64,000 nt of DNA from Rhodocyclaceae bacterium (GCA_018261935.1 JAGTRP010000006.1:149704-213703), one strand, 5' to 3'. Positions 18,673-27,801 are shown, numbered from the stretch's first letter. Notes: generated from the sequence alone by a model not told the origin. Numbers and translations: made by a program.

Positions 18673-19638
18673 TTAGGCCGCCTTGGCGGGCAACTGCCCT
18701 GCCAGACGGCGGGCCAGCGTCTCGGCCAGGCGTTGCGGTTCGAATTTCGGTACATATTCGTCTACGCCAACCGACTGGCCGAGCTTTTGATTCGACATCC
18801 CCGACAAGGAGGAATGCATGATGACCGGGACGCCCGCAAAGCGCGGGTCCGACTTGATAGTCTTCGTTAGGATGTAGCCGTCCATTTCCGGCATTTCGAT
18901 GTCGGTCAGGACGAGGCTCACCAACTCGGACACGGGCTTGCCAATGACTTGGGCGTAGCCGGCGATTTTCTCAAGTTCTATCCACAACTGGCGACCATTG
19001 ACCGCTCCGACGGATTTGACCCCCATGGCATCCAGAGTCCGCCCGATCTGCCGGCGGGCAACGGTCGAATCGTCGCAATAGAACACCGTGCAATCAGGAT
19101 GGTCCACCTGGGCCACGCCTCGATACATGGCCTCGTCGTCATAGTTGGTGGTCTCGGAAAGAATCTTCTCCACATCCATCATCATGACCAGGCGGCCGTC
19201 CTCCAACTCGGTCACTGCCGTCACCAACCCACCAGTCTGCGCCAGGAGCATCTCCGGCGGCACCCGCATCTTGCTCCAATCCAGGCGCAGGATGGTATCC
19301 ACGCCTTCGACCAGGAAGCCCTGGGTATGGCCGGCGTACTCGGTGACGATCATGATGTCCCGAGGCGTGTCCGCTGCAATGCCCGTATACTTGGCCAGAT
19401 CGATGACCGGCACCAAGGCGCCTCGCAGGCTGACCATACCTTCCACTGAAGCCGGCATATCGGGCGCCGCCGTGATCGGCGGCGTGCGCATCACCTCGCG
19501 CACTTTGAAAACGTTGATGCCATAGGTCTCACGCCGGCCGGTACGCTGATCAACCCCAAGGAAGAAAAGAAGTATTTCCAGCTTATTGGTGCCCGCAAGC
19601 TTGGTCCGCGCATCAATGTTCTTGAGCAGCTCCGACAT
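18673..19638 (-). CDS. cheV: Chemotaxis coupling protein CheV (upstream copy)
   Basis: This 321-residue paralogue of the next gene has the same CheW-receiver order. CheW motifs include KLEILLFFLG, NVFKVREVMRTP and SLRGALVPVIDL; the receiver has YCDDSTVARRQIG, LTDIEMPEMDGY and YVPKF. The C-terminus has a short basic extension. It is the first gene after a sigma-28-type promoter 160 bases upstream. Confidence 0.94.
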   Translation of the reverse strand: MSELLKNIDARTKLAGTNKLEILLFFLGVDQRTGRRETYGINVFKVREVMRTPPITAAPDMPASVEGMVSLRGALVPVIDLAKYTGIAADTPRDIMIVTEYAGHTQGFLVEGVDTILRLDWSKMRVPPEMLLAQTGGLVTAVTELEDGRLVMMMDVEKILSETTNYDDEAMYRGVAQVDHPDCTVFYCDDSTVARRQIGRTLDAMGVKSVGAVNGRQLWIELEKIAGYAQVIGKPVSELVSLVLTDIEMPEMDGYILTKTIKSDPRFAGVPVIMHSSLSGMSNQKLGQSVGVDEYVPKFEPQRLAETLARRLAGQLPAKAA

Positions 19639-19796
19639 TCTTTCCCCTTAAGTTTCAACGTCCAGCCGATACCAGACAGCCATCCCGACATGGCAAGCAT
19701 ACACATATTCGGCCTTACTTAAAACCGGCATCTCGGTCTCGCAACCGGTCTGGAAGCCGCTCCGATGCTTCCCCTAGACATTGGTCGGCCACCGGA

Positions 19797-19823
19797 TTAT
19801 CGACCGCCTCGGGGAAAGCTTTA
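19797..19823 (-). promoter_or_regulatory. Sigma-28 promoter of the cheV-cheY-cheZ-cheA operon
   Basis: On the minus strand TAAAGCTT (19823-19816) and GTCGATAA (19804-19797) are separated by exactly 11 bases, one or two bases from the FliA consensus. The -35 element overlaps the stop codon of the STAS gene. It points into the 158-base gap before cheV, the only sizeable gap between cheB and cheA, so a separate chemotaxis transcript likely starts here. Confidence 0.75.
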
Positions 19824-20126
19824 GCTGATCTTGAAAAGCTTGCCGAAATTGGCAATATCGAGTACCTGCTTGACGCTTCCCTTGACGTTCTCGAGGGCCA
19901 CTTCCTTGCCAACGCTATTCAGCTTGTCCCGGAGCATGAGAAGCATGCCGAGGGCGGAACTGTCGAGGTAATCGACCCCGGCGAAATCGACGGCAACCCC
20001 CTGAACGCCGACGTCGGCGATCAGCGGCTCGTAGGTGGAACGGAATTCCCGATGGGTGTTGAAGTCGAAACGTCCGGAAAGCTTGATGACGGCCCTGCCC
20101 CCCTCTGCACTGACAGCTGTTTGCAT
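19821..20126 (-). CDS. STAS-domain anti-sigma-factor antagonist
   Basis: The 101-residue protein is a single STAS domain. It has the family pattern VIKLSGRFDFNTH, VAVDFAGVDYLDSSALGMLL (Ser in DSSALG is the usual phosphorylation site) and a C-terminal VLDIANFGKLF. Such proteins act in partner-switching and occur beside polar-flagellar chemotaxis genes in several betaproteobacteria. No partner kinase or phosphatase is in the window, so its specific role here is unknown. Confidence 0.9.
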   Translation of the reverse strand: MQTAVSAEGGRAVIKLSGRFDFNTHREFRSTYEPLIADVGVQGVAVDFAGVDYLDSSALGMLLMLRDKLNSVGKEVALENVKGSVKQVLDIANFGKLFKIS

Positions 20127-20200
20127 ACTGACTCCTGGCCTTTCTGATGACCGCTAGTCTATACCGTTGACTCCTCAGGGTAGCCCCGAAAGGCTGCCTT

Positions 20201-20773
20201 TCAACGATTCAGCGTCAATAGAATCCGACGCGCCATGTCGTCCAGACTGCATTGCTCCTCGACGGCCCCTATCAGGAAGGCTTCCCGAGGCATGCCATAG
20301 ACCACGCAGCTGGCTTCATCCTGGCCAAAGGTACGTCCCCCCGCTTGGCGCATGCGCAAGAGCCCCTGGGCACCATCCTTTCCCATGCCGGTCAGGATGA
20401 CGCCAATCGCTTGCCGGCCCACCACTTGAGCAGCGGAGTCGAACAACACATCGACCGCCGGCCTATGCCGGTTGACCGGCGGTGTAGTCAGCAACTCAGT
20501 GACATACCCCGCCCCCCCTCGGCGGACGCGCAGATGGGAGTGTCCCGGCGCGATATGGACGGTACCGTTCTCCAGCTGCTCATTGCCCTGGGCCTCGATA
20601 ACCTTGGGCGCACACAGACTGTCCAGTCGGCGTGCAAAGGAGGGTGTAAACGACTCGGGCATATGCTGAACCACAAGAATGGGCGGACAGTTCGCCGGCA
20701 TACCGAGGAGAAAATGCTTGATTGCTTCCGTGCCGCCGGTGGAGGCACCGACGAAAATGATTTTGTTCACCAT
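20201..20773 (-). CDS. Receiver-less CheB-type methylesterase
   Basis: The 190-residue protein contains only the catalytic domain of CheB. The Ser-His-Asp triad is visible: Ser 11 in GASTGGT, His near 37 in VVQHMPE, and Asp near 131 in TGMGKDGA. Substrate-side motifs NGTVHIAPG and [11 protein letters not shown] are present. The N-terminal receiver and linker (about 150 residues) of normal CheB are missing and there is no upstream remnant, so phosphorylation by CheA cannot control it in the usual way. It follows cheR by 44 bases. It may demethylate receptors constitutively or be a specialised esterase. Confidence 0.88.
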   Translation of the reverse strand: MVNKIIFVGASTGGTEAIKHFLLGMPANCPPILVVQHMPESFTPSFARRLDSLCAPKVIEAQGNEQLENGTVHIAPGHSHLRVRRGGAGYVTELLTTPPVNRHRPAVDVLFDSAAQVVGRQAIGVILTGMGKDGAQGLLRMRQAGGRTFGQDEASCVVYGMPREAFLIGAVEEQCSLDDMARRILLTLNR

Positions 20774-20817
20774 GCCTGACCGTGGGTAAGCGTGTTCCAG
20801 CGCTGCCTTCCTGCCCC

Positions 20818-21735
20818 TCAGTTCTCGCCGCGACCGCCCCGAGCCGGCACATATACCGTCTTGCCGAGAGAGCGAAAGATGTCCGCCGCATGGAGAAAGC
20901 TTTCCGAGTGGCCGGCGAACAGCAGCCCATCATCCTGCAGCAGTGGAGCAAAGCGCGACAAGATCTTGTACTGGGTCGGCTTGTCGAAGTAGATCATGAC
21001 ATTGCGGCAAAAGATCACATCCAGAGGACCCCGGATGGGCCAGTTGGAGTCGAGCAGATTGATGCGTTGAAAGTCGATCATGCGCCGCAGTTCGGGGCGC
21101 ACCGACACCATGCCATCCTGCCCGCCCGTTCCCTTGAGGAAAAACTTCCGCAGGCGCTCGGGCTCCATTTTCTCCACCCGTTCCATTGGATACACCCCCT
21201 GCTGGGCGGTGGCGAGGACGTTGGTATCAAGGTCGGAAGCCAGGATCGACACTTGGGAAGCGCCACTGCCGAGGGCTTCAAGCACCGTGATGGCCAGGGA
21301 ATAGGGCTCCTCGCCAGTGGACGAAGCGCAGCACCAGATACGGATTGGGCGCCGGGTGCCGATCTTCTTGAGACGTTCGGCAAAGATCGGAAAGTGGTGG
21401 GGCTCCCGGAAAAACGAGGTCAGATTGGTCGTCAGGGAATTGACGAAGCGCTCCCATTCCTCGGCATTGCCATGCTCCAGGCCGTCAAGATATTCGCTGA
21501 ACGACTTCTTGCCGGTAGCGCGCAGACGCCGCGCCAGGCGGGAGTAGACCATGTCTTGCTTGATCGGCGAGAGGGAAATGCCCGCGTGGTGATAGATGAG
21601 CTGGCGGACACGCTCGAAATCGACCGTGGAGAAGGCAAATTCCCGCTCCATGGCCTCCCTGGCGGGAACGACAATGCGGGGTGCAGCGGGGAAAGGCACC
21701 GGGCGGCCGCCCCCTGTCTTGGGCAAATCACTCAT
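20818..21735 (-). CDS. cheR: Chemoreceptor methyltransferase CheR
   Basis: The 305-residue SAM-dependent glutamate methyltransferase has an N-terminal helical domain with [21 protein letters not shown], followed by the catalytic domain. That domain has the SAM motif [16 protein letters not shown] near residue 130, the [11 protein letters not shown] block, and [10 protein letters not shown]. It ends with the LFAGHSES segment. It pairs with the receiver-less CheB downstream. Confidence 0.96.
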   Translation of the reverse strand: MSDLPKTGGGRPVPFPAAPRIVVPAREAMEREFAFSTVDFERVRQLIYHHAGISLSPIKQDMVYSRLARRLRATGKKSFSEYLDGLEHGNAEEWERFVNSLTTNLTSFFREPHHFPIFAERLKKIGTRRPIRIWCCASSTGEEPYSLAITVLEALGSGASQVSILASDLDTNVLATAQQGVYPMERVEKMEPERLRKFFLKGTGGQDGMVSVRPELRRMIDFQRINLLDSNWPIRGPLDVIFCRNVMIYFDKPTQYKILSRFAPLLQDDGLLFAGHSESFLHAADIFRSLGKTVYVPARGGRGEN

Positions 21736-21896
21736 GATGATCTAGAACCCTGCCCACTCGTCGCTCCAAGACTCGCCGGCAGGAATTTTGAGTGTACAGC
21801 GCACCATCCGACGGACGATGTCGAATCATCGACTGCAAGAATAGTCTTTGCCATGATCCCCTTGTGCGGTTCAACACACTTCAACTTCGCCCCAGG

Positions 21897-21912
21897 TGCA
21901 ATGTGCTTGCCG
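21897..21912 (-). promoter_or_regulatory. Possible sigma-54 promoter before cheR
   Basis: On the minus strand CGGCAAGCACATTGCA resembles TGGCAC-N5-TTGCA with the GG and GC pairs at correct spacing. It is 160 bases upstream of cheR in the 211-base gap after motB. The two mismatches at the -24 box and the long leader keep this tentative. Confidence 0.35.
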
Positions 21913-21946
21913 AACCGGATTGCCGCGCCGTGCCGTCGATTGATTG

Positions 21947-22897
21947 CTATCCGGCGTTTGGCTTACTGCCGACCGGCAGCTTGAGGCTTTCCGGCGTCGC
22001 CTCGCCCTGCGTTCCGACTTCGGTTTCCGGCCCCTCCTCCTGGAGGACTGCGATTTCCGTCTTCTTGTTCATCACGATGATGCTGATGCGGCGATTGACG
22101 GGGTTGAGGGGATCATTCTTGTCGAACAGGACTGCCGAGGCAAGCCCGACCACACGCAGAACTTTGGCATCTTCCATGCCGCCTGTGATGAGCTCGCGGC
22201 GGGAGGCGTTGGCGCGATTGGCCGACAGCTCCCAGTTTGAAAAGCCCCGGTCGCCGGCCGAGAACTGGGCAGCATCCGTATGCCCGGCGAGGCTGATGCG
22301 ATTCGGCACCGCATTGAGGGTCTTGCCGATTTGCCGGAGGATTTCCTTGGTATAGGGCTTCAGTTCGGCGCTGCTGAGGTCGAACATGGGGCGGTTCTGC
22401 TCGTCGACGATCTGGATGCGCAAGCCTTCGGCCGTAATGTCCAGGAGAATCTGGTTCTTGAACAGGGCGAGCTGCGGGTTTTCGGCGATGGCCCGCTCGA
22501 TCCTGGCCTTCAGATTTTCCAGGGCTTCCTGCTCCTTGCGCTGGTACTCGAGGGACGTCTCCTTCATGACGAATTTCTTGGTTTCACTCTCGATTTCGCC
22601 CCGTTTGACGTGCCCTGCCTGCCGGGTCAAATCCTTGCCGCCGCCCTTGATGACGCTGGAAGAATCGCCGGAGCCAGCCCCCCCCTGCAGAGCCACCTTG
22701 AGCGGCGTCTTGAAATACTCGGAGATACCCTCGAAATCCCCCTTGGCAGTGGATCCCAGCAGCCACATCAGGAGGAAGAAGGCCATCATCGCCGTCATGA
22801 AATCGGCGTAGGCAAGCTTCCAGACGCCACCATGGGCGCCGTGCCCCCCCTTCTTGATCTTCTTGACGATTATGGGGCGCTGGGAGTCGTCAGTCAT
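21947..22897 (-). CDS. motB: Flagellar motor stator MotB
   Basis: The 316-residue stator subunit starts with a basic stretch ending IVKKIKKGGHGAHGG, then the membrane helix KLAYADFMTAMMAFFLLMWLL with the ion-binding Asp. The OmpA-like domain has RISLAGHTDAAQF and NWELSANRANASRREL. It pairs with MotA upstream (32-base gap) and is independent of the MotCD set. Confidence 0.96.
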   Translation of the reverse strand: MTDDSQRPIIVKKIKKGGHGAHGGVWKLAYADFMTAMMAFFLLMWLLGSTAKGDFEGISEYFKTPLKVALQGGAGSGDSSSVIKGGGKDLTRQAGHVKRGEIESETKKFVMKETSLEYQRKEQEALENLKARIERAIAENPQLALFKNQILLDITAEGLRIQIVDEQNRPMFDLSSAELKPYTKEILRQIGKTLNAVPNRISLAGHTDAAQFSAGDRGFSNWELSANRANASRRELITGGMEDAKVLRVVGLASAVLFDKNDPLNPVNRRISIIVMNKKTEIAVLQEEGPETEVGTQGEATPESLKLPVGSKPNAG

Positions 22898-22929
22898 GGC
22901 GGCTCATCCGATAACGGGCCTGAGCCCGG

Positions 22930-23790
22930 TCACTTGCCCTTGCGAGCCTTGAGGTCGTCCTCAAGCTCGATAAAGGTCGGACGATCATGGGAATACAGCA
23001 CCTTGCGGCCGAACTCCACCGCCACCTGCGGCGCATAGCCGGACATGGAGGCGAGCAGGACGGCTTTCATGCACAGGTACATCTTGGCCTCTTCGTCGGC
23101 CTTCTGCTCCAGCAAGTTGCCGATGGGCCCGATGAAGCCGTAACACAGCAGAATACCAAGGAAGGTGCCCACGAGAGCGGCGGCAATCAGCTTGCCAAGC
23201 TCCGACGGCGGGATACCCACCGACTCCATGGTATGCACCACCCCCATCACCGCGGCGACGATACCGAAGGCCGGCAGGCCGTCGGCCACGCGGCCGATAG
23301 ACATTACCGGCACATGGCTCTGCTGGTGATGAGTTTCGATTTCTGAATCCATCAGATTCTCGATCTCGAAGGCATTCAGGTTGCCACCCACCATCATGCG
23401 CAGATAATCGGTCAAAAACTCGACCGCATGGTGATCGGCGGTAACGCTGGGGTACTTGCCGAAAATCGGGCTCGATTCCGGGTTCTCGACGTCGCCTTCG
23501 ATGGACATGAGCCCTTCCTTGCGGACCTTGCTCAGGATCTCGTACATGAGCGCCAGCAGGTCCATATAGAGGGCCTTGTTGAAGCGGGATGCTTTGAGGG
23601 CGCTGGGGATGGCCTTGAAGGTAGCCTTGATGCCGGCCGGCGTATTGCCGATGAAAAAGGCGCCGCCAGCGGAACCCGCGATGATGATGAGCTCAACGGG
23701 CTGAAGGAGCGCTCCCAGATGGCCGCCGGCCAGTGTGAAGCCCCCGAGCACCGCGCCCAGGACGACTACATACCCGACGATGACGAACAT
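22930..23790 (-). CDS. motA: Flagellar motor stator MotA
   Basis: The MotA is about 286 residues. The start at 23790 (MFVIVGYVVVLGAVLGGFTLAGGHLGALLQP, cited in part) is chosen because it is the standard MotA N-terminus and has GGGGG 7 bases before it; the frame is open 35 codons further. Four membrane helices, the cytosolic loop with charged residues, and PAFGIVAAVMGVVHTM are visible. A strong hairpin precedes the start. Confidence 0.95.
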   Translation of the reverse strand: MFVIVGYVVVLGAVLGGFTLAGGHLGALLQPVELIIIAGSAGGAFFIGNTPAGIKATFKAIPSALKASRFNKALYMDLLALMYEILSKVRKEGLMSIEGDVENPESSPIFGKYPSVTADHHAVEFLTDYLRMMVGGNLNAFEIENLMDSEIETHHQQSHVPVMSIGRVADGLPAFGIVAAVMGVVHTMESVGIPPSELGKLIAAALVGTFLGILLCYGFIGPIGNLLEQKADEEAKMYLCMKAVLLASMSGYAPQVAVEFGRKVLYSHDRPTFIELEDDLKARKGK

Positions 23791-23807
23791 CCAATACCCC
23801 CTACACG

Positions 23808-23828
23808 GCACCGCTGGCTTAGCGGTGC
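23808..23828. promoter_or_regulatory. Perfect inverted repeat before motA
   Basis: GCACCGCT-GGCTT-AGCGGTGC forms a perfect 8-bp stem with a 5-base loop. It ends 18 bases before the motA start, just upstream of its ribosome binding site, and has no T-run. It could be an operator or an mRNA structure tuning translation. A -10-like TACAAT lies just upstream on the minus strand (23852-23857). Confidence 0.5.
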
Positions 23829-23972
23829 TCATCTCATTGTTTGCTTCCTCTATTGTAGCCAGGGTCATCCGGGAGGCGCAAAGGATATCGCGCAAGTTTG
23901 GCTCTCCTGCCCGATCCGAAGCAACGTCAGGGTGCTACACTGAGATTCCGCCCATCGATCCGACTCCTTTAC

Positions 23973-24509
23973 GTGATCAAGTTCTGTACCCAGTGCGCAT
24001 CAACGGTTAGCCTGCGGGTTCCGGCCGGCGACACGCTACCGAGGCATGTGTGCGACCGTTGTGGCCATATCCATTACGAGAATCCACGCCTTGTGGTGGG
24101 TTGCGTAGCGACTTGGGAAAACCGGATTTTGCTTTGCCAACGCGGCATCGAGCCCCGCCGCGGTTTCTGGACACTGCCGGCCGGATTTATGGAAAACGGC
24201 GAGACCACTGCCGAAGCGGCAGCCCGGGAGACGCTGGAGGAAGCTTGCGCGGAAGTGGTCGTCAACGATCTCTTCACCATGGTCAATGTTGCCCATATCA
24301 ACCAGGTTCACCTGTTTTACCGGGGCCACTTGCGGGAGCCTGCATTCGGCGCCGGGGAAGAGAGCCTGGAAACCGCCCTCTTCGCCGAAGACGACATTCC
24401 TTGGGATGACTTGGCTTTCCGCAGTGTCACCCTCTGCCTAAGACATTATTTCGAGGATCGCGCCAAAGGCAGCTTCACTTTGCATACGGCCGACCTGCCT
24501 CCACTTTAG
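23973..24509 (+). CDS. Nudix hydrolase with N-terminal zinc ribbon
   Basis: The protein is about 178 residues from the GTG at 23973, which begins right at the zinc ribbon (VIKFCTQCAS ... CDRCGHIHYENP, two CxxC pairs). The Nudix box is GFMENGETTAEAAARETLEE, followed by ACAEV; the usual Gly near its end is Cys. The frame is open 25 codons upstream without family character. It probably hydrolyses a nucleoside-diphosphate-linked substrate; the substrate cannot be read from sequence. It is divergent from motA. Confidence 0.85.
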   Translation: MIKFCTQCASTVSLRVPAGDTLPRHVCDRCGHIHYENPRLVVGCVATWENRILLCQRGIEPRRGFWTLPAGFMENGETTAEAAARETLEEACAEVVVNDLFTMVNVAHINQVHLFYRGHLREPAFGAGEESLETALFAEDDIPWDDLAFRSVTLCLRHYFEDRAKGSFTLHTADLPPL

Positions 24510-24567
24510 GCTATTTCGGCCGGCGGATATCTAGCGGGTCTTCCTGGACGCCAAGCACGCCCCCCAA

Positions 24568-24607
24568 TAAAAGCATAAACCCCCGCCGGCAGAGCCGGAC
24601 GGGGGTT
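24568..24607 (-). terminator. Terminator of the ccoG-fixH-DUF3149 unit
   Basis: On the minus strand a long GC-rich hairpin (AACCCCCGTCCGGC / GCCGGCGGGGGTT, one bulged base) is followed by TATGCTTTTATTG. It lies about 50 bases after the DUF3149 stop. Confidence 0.85.
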
Positions 24608-24655
24608 GGGAAGAGCAGCGACCGGCTGAGCCGGTGCCGCATCGAAGCCTAAAGC

Positions 24656-24793
24656 CTACTGCTGCTTTCGGGCGTCCTCGTCCATCTTCCCGCTAAAATA
24701 TTTGCCAAAAAAGACGCCCATTACGAGCACGAATCCGATCGTAAAAACGCTCAACAAGCCGATATCGGTACTGAACAGTTCTTTCCAAGCCAT
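24656..24793 (-). CDS. DUF3149-type small membrane protein
   Basis: This 45-residue protein starts MAWKELFSTDIGLLSVF, has one membrane helix (FTIGFVLVMGVFFGKYF) and ends with the acidic/polar tail MDEDARKQQ. The MAWKELF...D.GL.S start and length match the DUF3149 family. A good Shine-Dalgarno (GGGAGGTG) precedes it and it follows fixH by 3 bases. The role is unknown; its place in the cbb3 accessory operon suggests oxidase assembly. Confidence 0.8.
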   Translation of the reverse strand: MAWKELFSTDIGLLSVFTIGFVLVMGVFFGKYFSGKMDEDARKQQ

Positions 24794-24796
24794 GGA

Positions 24797-25354
24797 TCAC
24801 CTCCCGGTAACGTTACGATTAATTGTTGATGCTGCATCCCCAGAAAGCAGCCGAAACGACTCCTCGGCATCCGCCTGCCAATCCCCGACGAGCCGCCATT
24901 GACCAGACTGATCCTCGAGGACAACATGCCAGCGCCCGGAAATCTCGGTTTCCAGCTTGCCACTGAACATTCCCGCCCCGGCAGCAACCAGCGTGACATG
25001 CTGGTCCATCCCCGCACGGGTCGGATGAGTGATACGCAGGGTGAGTTTCTCCGGCCATGCCGCTTGCCCGGGGCCTGCGCTCAACATCACGCGCAACTGC
25101 TCCCCGGAGCGCATGACATCCCCCTGCAATCCAAGGTCGCCTGCCTTCTGCTCCCGCTGTAACTGCTGGTTAATGGCCAGCCCCTGCTTGTAATAGTCGT
25201 CCATCACCAAACCGTCGTTGCTGAGGATTGCCAACCATGCGGTGGTGAAGCCGGCGATGACGACCACCATGGGACCCGCCATCAGAATCCACGGCCAGGG
25301 CTCCTTGTACCACGGACGGTTGTCGGAAGACTGTAAACGCATTGCGATTCTCAT
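24797..25354 (-). CDS. fixH: FixH family cbb3 oxidase accessory protein
   Basis: The 185-residue protein has one N-terminal membrane helix (PWPWILMAGPMVVVIAGFTT) followed by the FixH-typical NDGLVMDDYYKQGLAINQ and a periplasmic beta-rich domain. FixH is needed for cbb3 oxidase biogenesis, probably with the copper transporter CcoI. It follows ccoG by one base. Confidence 0.92.
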   Translation of the reverse strand: MRIAMRLQSSDNRPWYKEPWPWILMAGPMVVVIAGFTTAWLAILSNDGLVMDDYYKQGLAINQQLQREQKAGDLGLQGDVMRSGEQLRVMLSAGPGQAAWPEKLTLRITHPTRAGMDQHVTLVAAGAGMFSGKLETEISGRWHVVLEDQSGQWRLVGDWQADAEESFRLLSGDAASTINRNVTGR

Positions 25355-25355
25355 A

Positions 25356-26768
25356 TTACGGGATCAGGAAAGAGGCTTTTTCGTGCACCGCGACGCTGCT
25401 GCTATCTTGGGCCTGGATGTCAAAATAGATGGTATTGGCGCCCTGCTTGCCGGACTCGGCGGGAACGAGGACGCTGAGTGTCACTTCATGGTTCTCGGCG
25501 GCATCCGCTTCGACCGTCCGCTCGCCCACGAGCTCGGCTCCGGGAAGGCCGCTGACGGAGAGAGTGAAGCGCCGGGGTTGCTCCGAGGTATTCATGACTT
25601 TCACGTTGAATACATTCTCGATCCGGCCATCCTCCGCCTCCCGAGCCAGGATGGAGCGATCCCGGATGATGTCCACCTTGAGGGGAACGCGGGTTGCCAG
25701 GGACCATCCGGACGCCCCCACTATGGCCAGCAGAACCACGGTGTAGAGGAGGATACGGGGACGAAGGACATGGCGGGCGATATCCTTGGTCGAGTAGTGC
25801 CCTGCCAAGGCATTTTCCGTCGAATAGCGGATGAGCCCCTTGGGCAATCCGACTTTCCCCATGACGTCGTCGCAAGCGTCGATACAGGCCGCACAGCCGA
25901 TACATTCATATTGCAGGCCGTTGCGGATGTCGATGCCGGTGGGGCAAGCCTGGACACAGATGCCGCAATCGACGCAGTCCCCCGCTCCGCTCGCCTTGGC
26001 ATCGCCCCCCTTCCGGCGGGCGCCCCGGGGCTCGCCCCGTTGCGGATCATAGGTGATGATCAGGGTATCCGGGTCGAACATGACCCCCTGGAAGCGGGCA
26101 TACGGACACATGTACTTGCACACCTGCTCCCGCAGGAAGCCGGCCTGCATGTAGCAGAAGCCGCCGTAGAAGAAGGTCCAGAAGAGTTCCCATCCGCTCA
26201 GGTGGAAGGGCAGCTCCCGGAGAAGTTCGGACATGGGCGTGAAATAGCCCACCAAGGTGAAGCCCGTCCAGATCGACAGCGCGATCCAGGCCCCATGCTT
26301 CAACGTCTTGATACGGACCTTGCGGGCGGTCCAAGGCGCCTTGTCGAGCTTGAGCCGGGCCGGCCGGTCGCCTTCGATGCGGTTCTCTATCCACATGAAG
26401 ATTTCCGTATATACGGTCTGGGGACAGGCATAACCACAGAACAGCCGCCCGGCGACGGCAGTAAACAGGAACAGGGCGTAGGCCGAAATGATCAGCAGCA
26501 CCGCCAGATAGAAAACATCCTGGGGCCACAGCACCAGCCCGAAAAGATAGAACTTGCGTTCGACCAGATGGAAAAGCACCGCCTGACGCCCATTCCACTC
26601 CAGCCAGGGCAAGCCGTAGAAAAGCAGCTGCGTGAACCAGACCATGGTCCACCGCCAGTTGGCCCACCACCCGCTTACCTCCCGGGCATAGATGATCTTG
26701 TGCTTCTCGTAGAGGGAAACGCCCTTGGGCGTCTCCGAGACGCTGGTGCCGCTTTCGCTTTGACTCAT
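25356..26768 (-). CDS. ccoG: Cytochrome c oxidase accessory protein CcoG
   Basis: The 470-residue membrane ferredoxin-like protein is involved in copper delivery to cbb3 oxidase. Five or so membrane helices include RLFCGYACPQTVYTEIFMW. Two 4Fe-4S motifs follow: CVDCGICVQACPTGIDIRNG and CIGCAACIDACDDVMGK (about residues 255-300). The C-terminal part is an Ig-like periplasmic domain. An FNR box lies about 62 bases upstream. Confidence 0.96.
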   Translation of the reverse strand: MSQSESGTSVSETPKGVSLYEKHKIIYAREVSGWWANWRWTMVWFTQLLFYGLPWLEWNGRQAVLFHLVERKFYLFGLVLWPQDVFYLAVLLIISAYALFLFTAVAGRLFCGYACPQTVYTEIFMWIENRIEGDRPARLKLDKAPWTARKVRIKTLKHGAWIALSIWTGFTLVGYFTPMSELLRELPFHLSGWELFWTFFYGGFCYMQAGFLREQVCKYMCPYARFQGVMFDPDTLIITYDPQRGEPRGARRKGGDAKASGAGDCVDCGICVQACPTGIDIRNGLQYECIGCAACIDACDDVMGKVGLPKGLIRYSTENALAGHYSTKDIARHVLRPRILLYTVVLLAIVGASGWSLATRVPLKVDIIRDRSILAREAEDGRIENVFNVKVMNTSEQPRRFTLSVSGLPGAELVGERTVEADAAENHEVTLSVLVPAESGKQGANTIYFDIQAQDSSSVAVHEKASFLIP

Positions 26769-26829
26769 TTTCTCTATATCCGTATCGAAATCACACAGGC
26801 TTGCCGCCTCTGGACGGCCCTATGGGATT

Positions 26830-26843
26830 TTGATACAAATCAG
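26830..26843. promoter_or_regulatory. FNR/ANR box upstream of ccoG
   Basis: TTGATACAAATCAG differs from the FNR consensus TTGAT-N4-ATCAA at one base. It ends 62 bases before the ccoG start, a distance fitting activation from about -41. It indicates induction under low oxygen. Confidence 0.75.
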
Positions 26844-26862
26844 TGCTTACTAATATTTCCGG

Positions 26863-26894
26863 TCAAGCAAAACGGGGCGGTTGCCCGCCCCGTT
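26863..26894 (-). terminator. Terminator of the ccoNOQP operon
   Basis: On the minus strand a perfect 10-bp stem (AACGGGGCGG / CCGCCCCGTT, loop of 4) is followed by TTGCTTG. It starts 7 bases after the ccoP stop and separates it from the ccoG promoter. Confidence 0.88.
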
Positions 26895-26901
26895 CCAGGT
26901 A

Positions 26902-27801
26902 TTACTTCGCGCCTTGGCCGAGGCTATAGACGTAGGCCGCGAGCACGTGCACCTTGCCATCGCCGAGGAATTCCTTCCAGGCCGGCATCTGGTTCTGACG
27001 GCCCTTGGTAACGGTCTCGATGATGGTGTTTTCGGACGAGCCGTACAGCCAGGTCTTGTCGGTCAGGTTCGGAGCGCCAACCGCTTGCAGGCCGGTACCT
27101 TCCGGACCATGGCAACCGATACAGCCGGCGGAGGTGAAGGTCTCCTTGCCCTTGGCAGCACGGACGGAGTCATGAGCCAAACCGGACAGGGAGCGGACGA
27201 AGTTGGCCACATCCTTGATGGTATCCGCACCCAGCTGGGCATGGGGAGGCATGACGCCCATGCGGCCGCCGGCAATGGTTTCCTCGATCTTCTCGGGTTC
27301 GCCGCCGTACAGCCAGTCGTTGTCGGTCAGGTTCGGGAAGCCCTTGGAACCGCGGGCATCCGCACCGTGGCACTGCATGCAGTAGGTCATGTAAAGGCGC
27401 TTGCCCATTTCCATGGCCTGCTTGTCAGCAGCCACTGCCTTCACGTCCATCTTCATGTACTTGTCGAACAGCGGCTTGACTTGGGCGTCGGCCTTGGCCA
27501 CTTCAGCCTGGTGCTGCCCGGCGGACGACCAGCCCAGGATGCCCTGGAACTTGCCCAACCCCGGATAGAGAACCAGGTAGACCAGGGCGAAGATCACGGT
27601 GATGTAGAACATCCAGCTCCACCACTTCGGCAGGGCGTTGTTGTACTCCTCCAGGGTCTCGTCCCAGACGTGGCCCATGGTCTTGCCCTGCGTAAAGGTG
27701 GCCTTGCTCTGGATGAAGAGCAGCGCCGCGCAGGCGAGAATACTCACCAGCACGATGACCACTACGTACAAGTTCCAAAATTCGCTAACGAAATCGCTCA
27801 T
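26902..27801 (-). CDS. ccoP: cbb3 cytochrome oxidase subunit III CcoP (dihaem)
   Basis: The 299-residue membrane-anchored dihaem c protein feeds electrons to CcoN. Two N-terminal membrane segments flank VWDETLEEYNNALPKWWSWMF. Haem motifs are CMQCH (near residue 141) and CIGCH (near 226), with Met ligands further on (MGVMPPH, QNQMPAW). It is the last gene of the operon. Confidence 0.97.
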   Translation of the reverse strand: MSDFVSEFWNLYVVVIVLVSILACAALLFIQSKATFTQGKTMGHVWDETLEEYNNALPKWWSWMFYITVIFALVYLVLYPGLGKFQGILGWSSAGQHQAEVAKADAQVKPLFDKYMKMDVKAVAADKQAMEMGKRLYMTYCMQCHGADARGSKGFPNLTDNDWLYGGEPEKIEETIAGGRMGVMPPHAQLGADTIKDVANFVRSLSGLAHDSVRAAKGKETFTSAGCIGCHGPEGTGLQAVGAPNLTDKTWLYGSSENTIIETVTKGRQNQMPAWKEFLGDGKVHVLAAYVYSLGQGAK

